This document shows, piece after piece, positions 14,854 through 15,780 of a stretch of DNA of 15,780 nt. Source of the DNA: an uncultured Collinsella sp. (GTDB lineage: Bacteria > Actinomycetota > Coriobacteriia > Coriobacteriales > Coriobacteriaceae). The notes beneath the pieces are model-generated. The model had not been told where the DNA came from, ran no database searches, and saw nothing but the letters and a program-made list of their open reading frames with translations. A program made the translations under genes and the position numbers. The DNA is taken from positions 1-15,780 of the forward strand of contig USFU01000023.1 in assembly GCA_900554135.1 (NCBI GenBank). The letters run 5' to 3'. Positions within the stretch are counted from its first letter, which is position 1, and each line of letters starts with the position of its first letter.

Positions 14854-15780
14854 CTAGTGACGCTTGCGGGCGGCCGTTGCCTTGCGGACGGAGGTCTTTT
14901 TGGTCGGAGCCTTTTCCTCGGCTGGAGCGGCGGGGGAGACCGGGGCCTTCTTGGCGGGCTCGGTCTTTGCCGTAGCCTTCGAAGCGGTCTTGACCTCGGC
15001 GGCCTTCGTTGCCGGTTCAGCCTTTACTGAGGGCTTGTCCTCGGCTTTAGCCTCTGCCTTGGGAGCTTCAGCCTCGGTCGTGGTCTTCTTGGCTGTCTTC
15101 GTAGAGCGCTTGCGCGTGGTGGTCTTGGCGGCCGGCTTTGCCTCGACAGCTGCCTTGGCCTTGGGCTCGGCGGGCGTCTCCTCGACCTTGGTGACCGGCT
15201 TTGTGGTGGCCTTCTTGGTCGTCGACTTCGTAGCCGCGGCCTTCTTGGCAGTCGTGGTCTTGGTCGCGGTCGTCTTTTTGGCAGCGGTCTTGGCCGGAGC
15301 CTTTGCCGCGGGCTTAGCCTCGGCAGCGTCGGCCTTTACCTCGGGAACGACCTCGGCCTCGGCGGCCTTCTTGGCAGCGGCGGTCGTGCACTTGCGCGTG
15401 CTCGTTTTCTTTGCAGCGGTGGGCTTGCTCGGAGCGGCCTTCGTGGTCGTGGCCTTCTTAGCCGTCGTCTTGCGGGTGGTCGTCTTCTTGGCGGCAGGTT
15501 TCGCTGCCGGCTTTACCTCAGCCTCGGCGGCCGGCTTCTCCTCGGCCTTGGGCTCCTCGGCGGCAGCGGGCTCCTTAACGGTCGCCGCAGGCTCGGCCTC
15601 AGCAGCAACCGTCTCCTCGACAGCCGCAGCCTTCACAGCCGCCGGGCGCTCAATCTCCGGGTGCATAAAGAAGTACAGGTCCAGATACTTGTCGGCCGAG
15701 CGCGTCCAGCTAAAGTCCTGGCTCATGGCCTGCGTGACCAGCTGGTTCCAGGCATCGCGGTTGTCCCAGAACAGGCGTGC
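14854..15780 (-). CDS. glgA: Glycogen synthase C-terminus with long histone-H1-like tail (5' end outside window)
   Basis: The frame is open to the right edge: 308 residues are visible. The first 40, ARLFWDNRDAWNQLVTQAM then DFSWTRSADKYLDLY, match the C-terminal end of bacterial GT5 glycogen synthases, which transfer glucose from ADP-glucose (or UDP-glucose) to glycogen. Family members normally stop there. Here about 260 more residues follow (nt 14857-15645), almost entirely Ala, Lys, Thr, Glu and Pro: an acidic Glu/Ala/Pro block, then Lys/Thr/Arg-rich blocks (AAKKTTTRKTTAKKATTTK type) alternating with acidic ones, ending RKATAARKRH. This resembles histone H1-like tails and is probably disordered. 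The ATG at 15724-15726 lies inside the conserved GT region and is not the start. It heads the glucan module. The catalytic part is not seen. Confidence 0.88.
   Translation of the reverse strand, partial: ARLFWDNRDAWNQLVTQAMSQDFSWTRSADKYLDLYFFMHPEIERPAAVKAAAVEETVAAEAEPAATVKEPAAAEEPKAEEKPAAEAEVKPAAKPAAKKTTTRKTTAKKATTTKAAPSKPTAAKKTSTRKCTTAAAKKAAEAEVVPEVKADAAEAKPAAKAPAKTAAKKTTATKTTTAKKAAATKSTTKKATTKPVTKVEETPAEPKAKAAVEAKPAAKTTTRKRSTKTAKKTTTEAEAPKAEAKAEDKPSVKAEPATKAAEVKTASKATAKTEPAKKAPVSPAAPAEEKAPTKKTSVRKATAARKRH

Noticed and set aside
14854..15726. Separate histone-H1-like gene starting at ATG 15724-15726
   Set aside because: The frame continues upstream to the window edge through a recognisable GlgA C-terminal sequence, and the ATG lies within that conserved helix.

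Overview
The window looks like chromosomal DNA of a GC-rich gut actinobacterium, most likely a Coriobacteriia member such as Collinsella. This rests on gene content, third-position GC bias, the priA-def-fmt-rsmB block, a fused serine dehydratase and large alpha-glucan enzymes. It is inference: no rRNA marker is present. Ten protein genes are supported, two of them cut by the window edges. I see no tRNA, rRNA, CRISPR array, transposase or phage gene.

Left part (1-2876, minus strand): the 5' 427 codons of a fused beta/alpha iron-sulfur L-serine dehydratase, then metK with a strong terminator. Centre (3097-10349, plus strand): gltX with its terminator, then priA-def and fmt-rsmB (replication restart, N-formylmethionine addition and removal, 16S rRNA methylation). 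fmt and rsmB overlap by ATGA. Right part (10800-15780, minus strand): the 3' end of glycogen synthase glgA with a very long histone-H1-like tail, a 1098-residue GH13 + GH77 (MalQ) fusion, and a small FmdB-type zinc ribbon. The right part is an alpha-glucan/glycogen module.

The intergenic DNA is the least ordinary part. Almost every larger gap carries a long palindromic element, from at least four families. (1) A 54-nt core at 1343-1396 and 7721-7774 differs at only two positions, and those two pair with each other (G-C versus A-T). (2) Two 67-nt hairpins at 10356-10422 and 10698-10764 share identical 15-nt outer arms but have unrelated, still pairing, inner stems. (3) Two elements of about 150 nt at 10492-10640 and 14607-14760 share a conserved core enclosed by 13-bp arms of entirely different sequence. 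(4) A single inverted repeat lies at 2977-3034. Arm swaps that keep pairing point to selected secondary structure (RNA, or folded single-stranded DNA) rather than decayed insertion sequences.

Two protein-level observations stand out. PriA begins MAEQLSLF, an exact match to the beta-sliding-clamp binding consensus QL[S/D]LF, followed by a Pro/Ala-rich linker. GlgA carries about 260 extra C-terminal residues built from alternating acidic and Lys/Thr-rich blocks.
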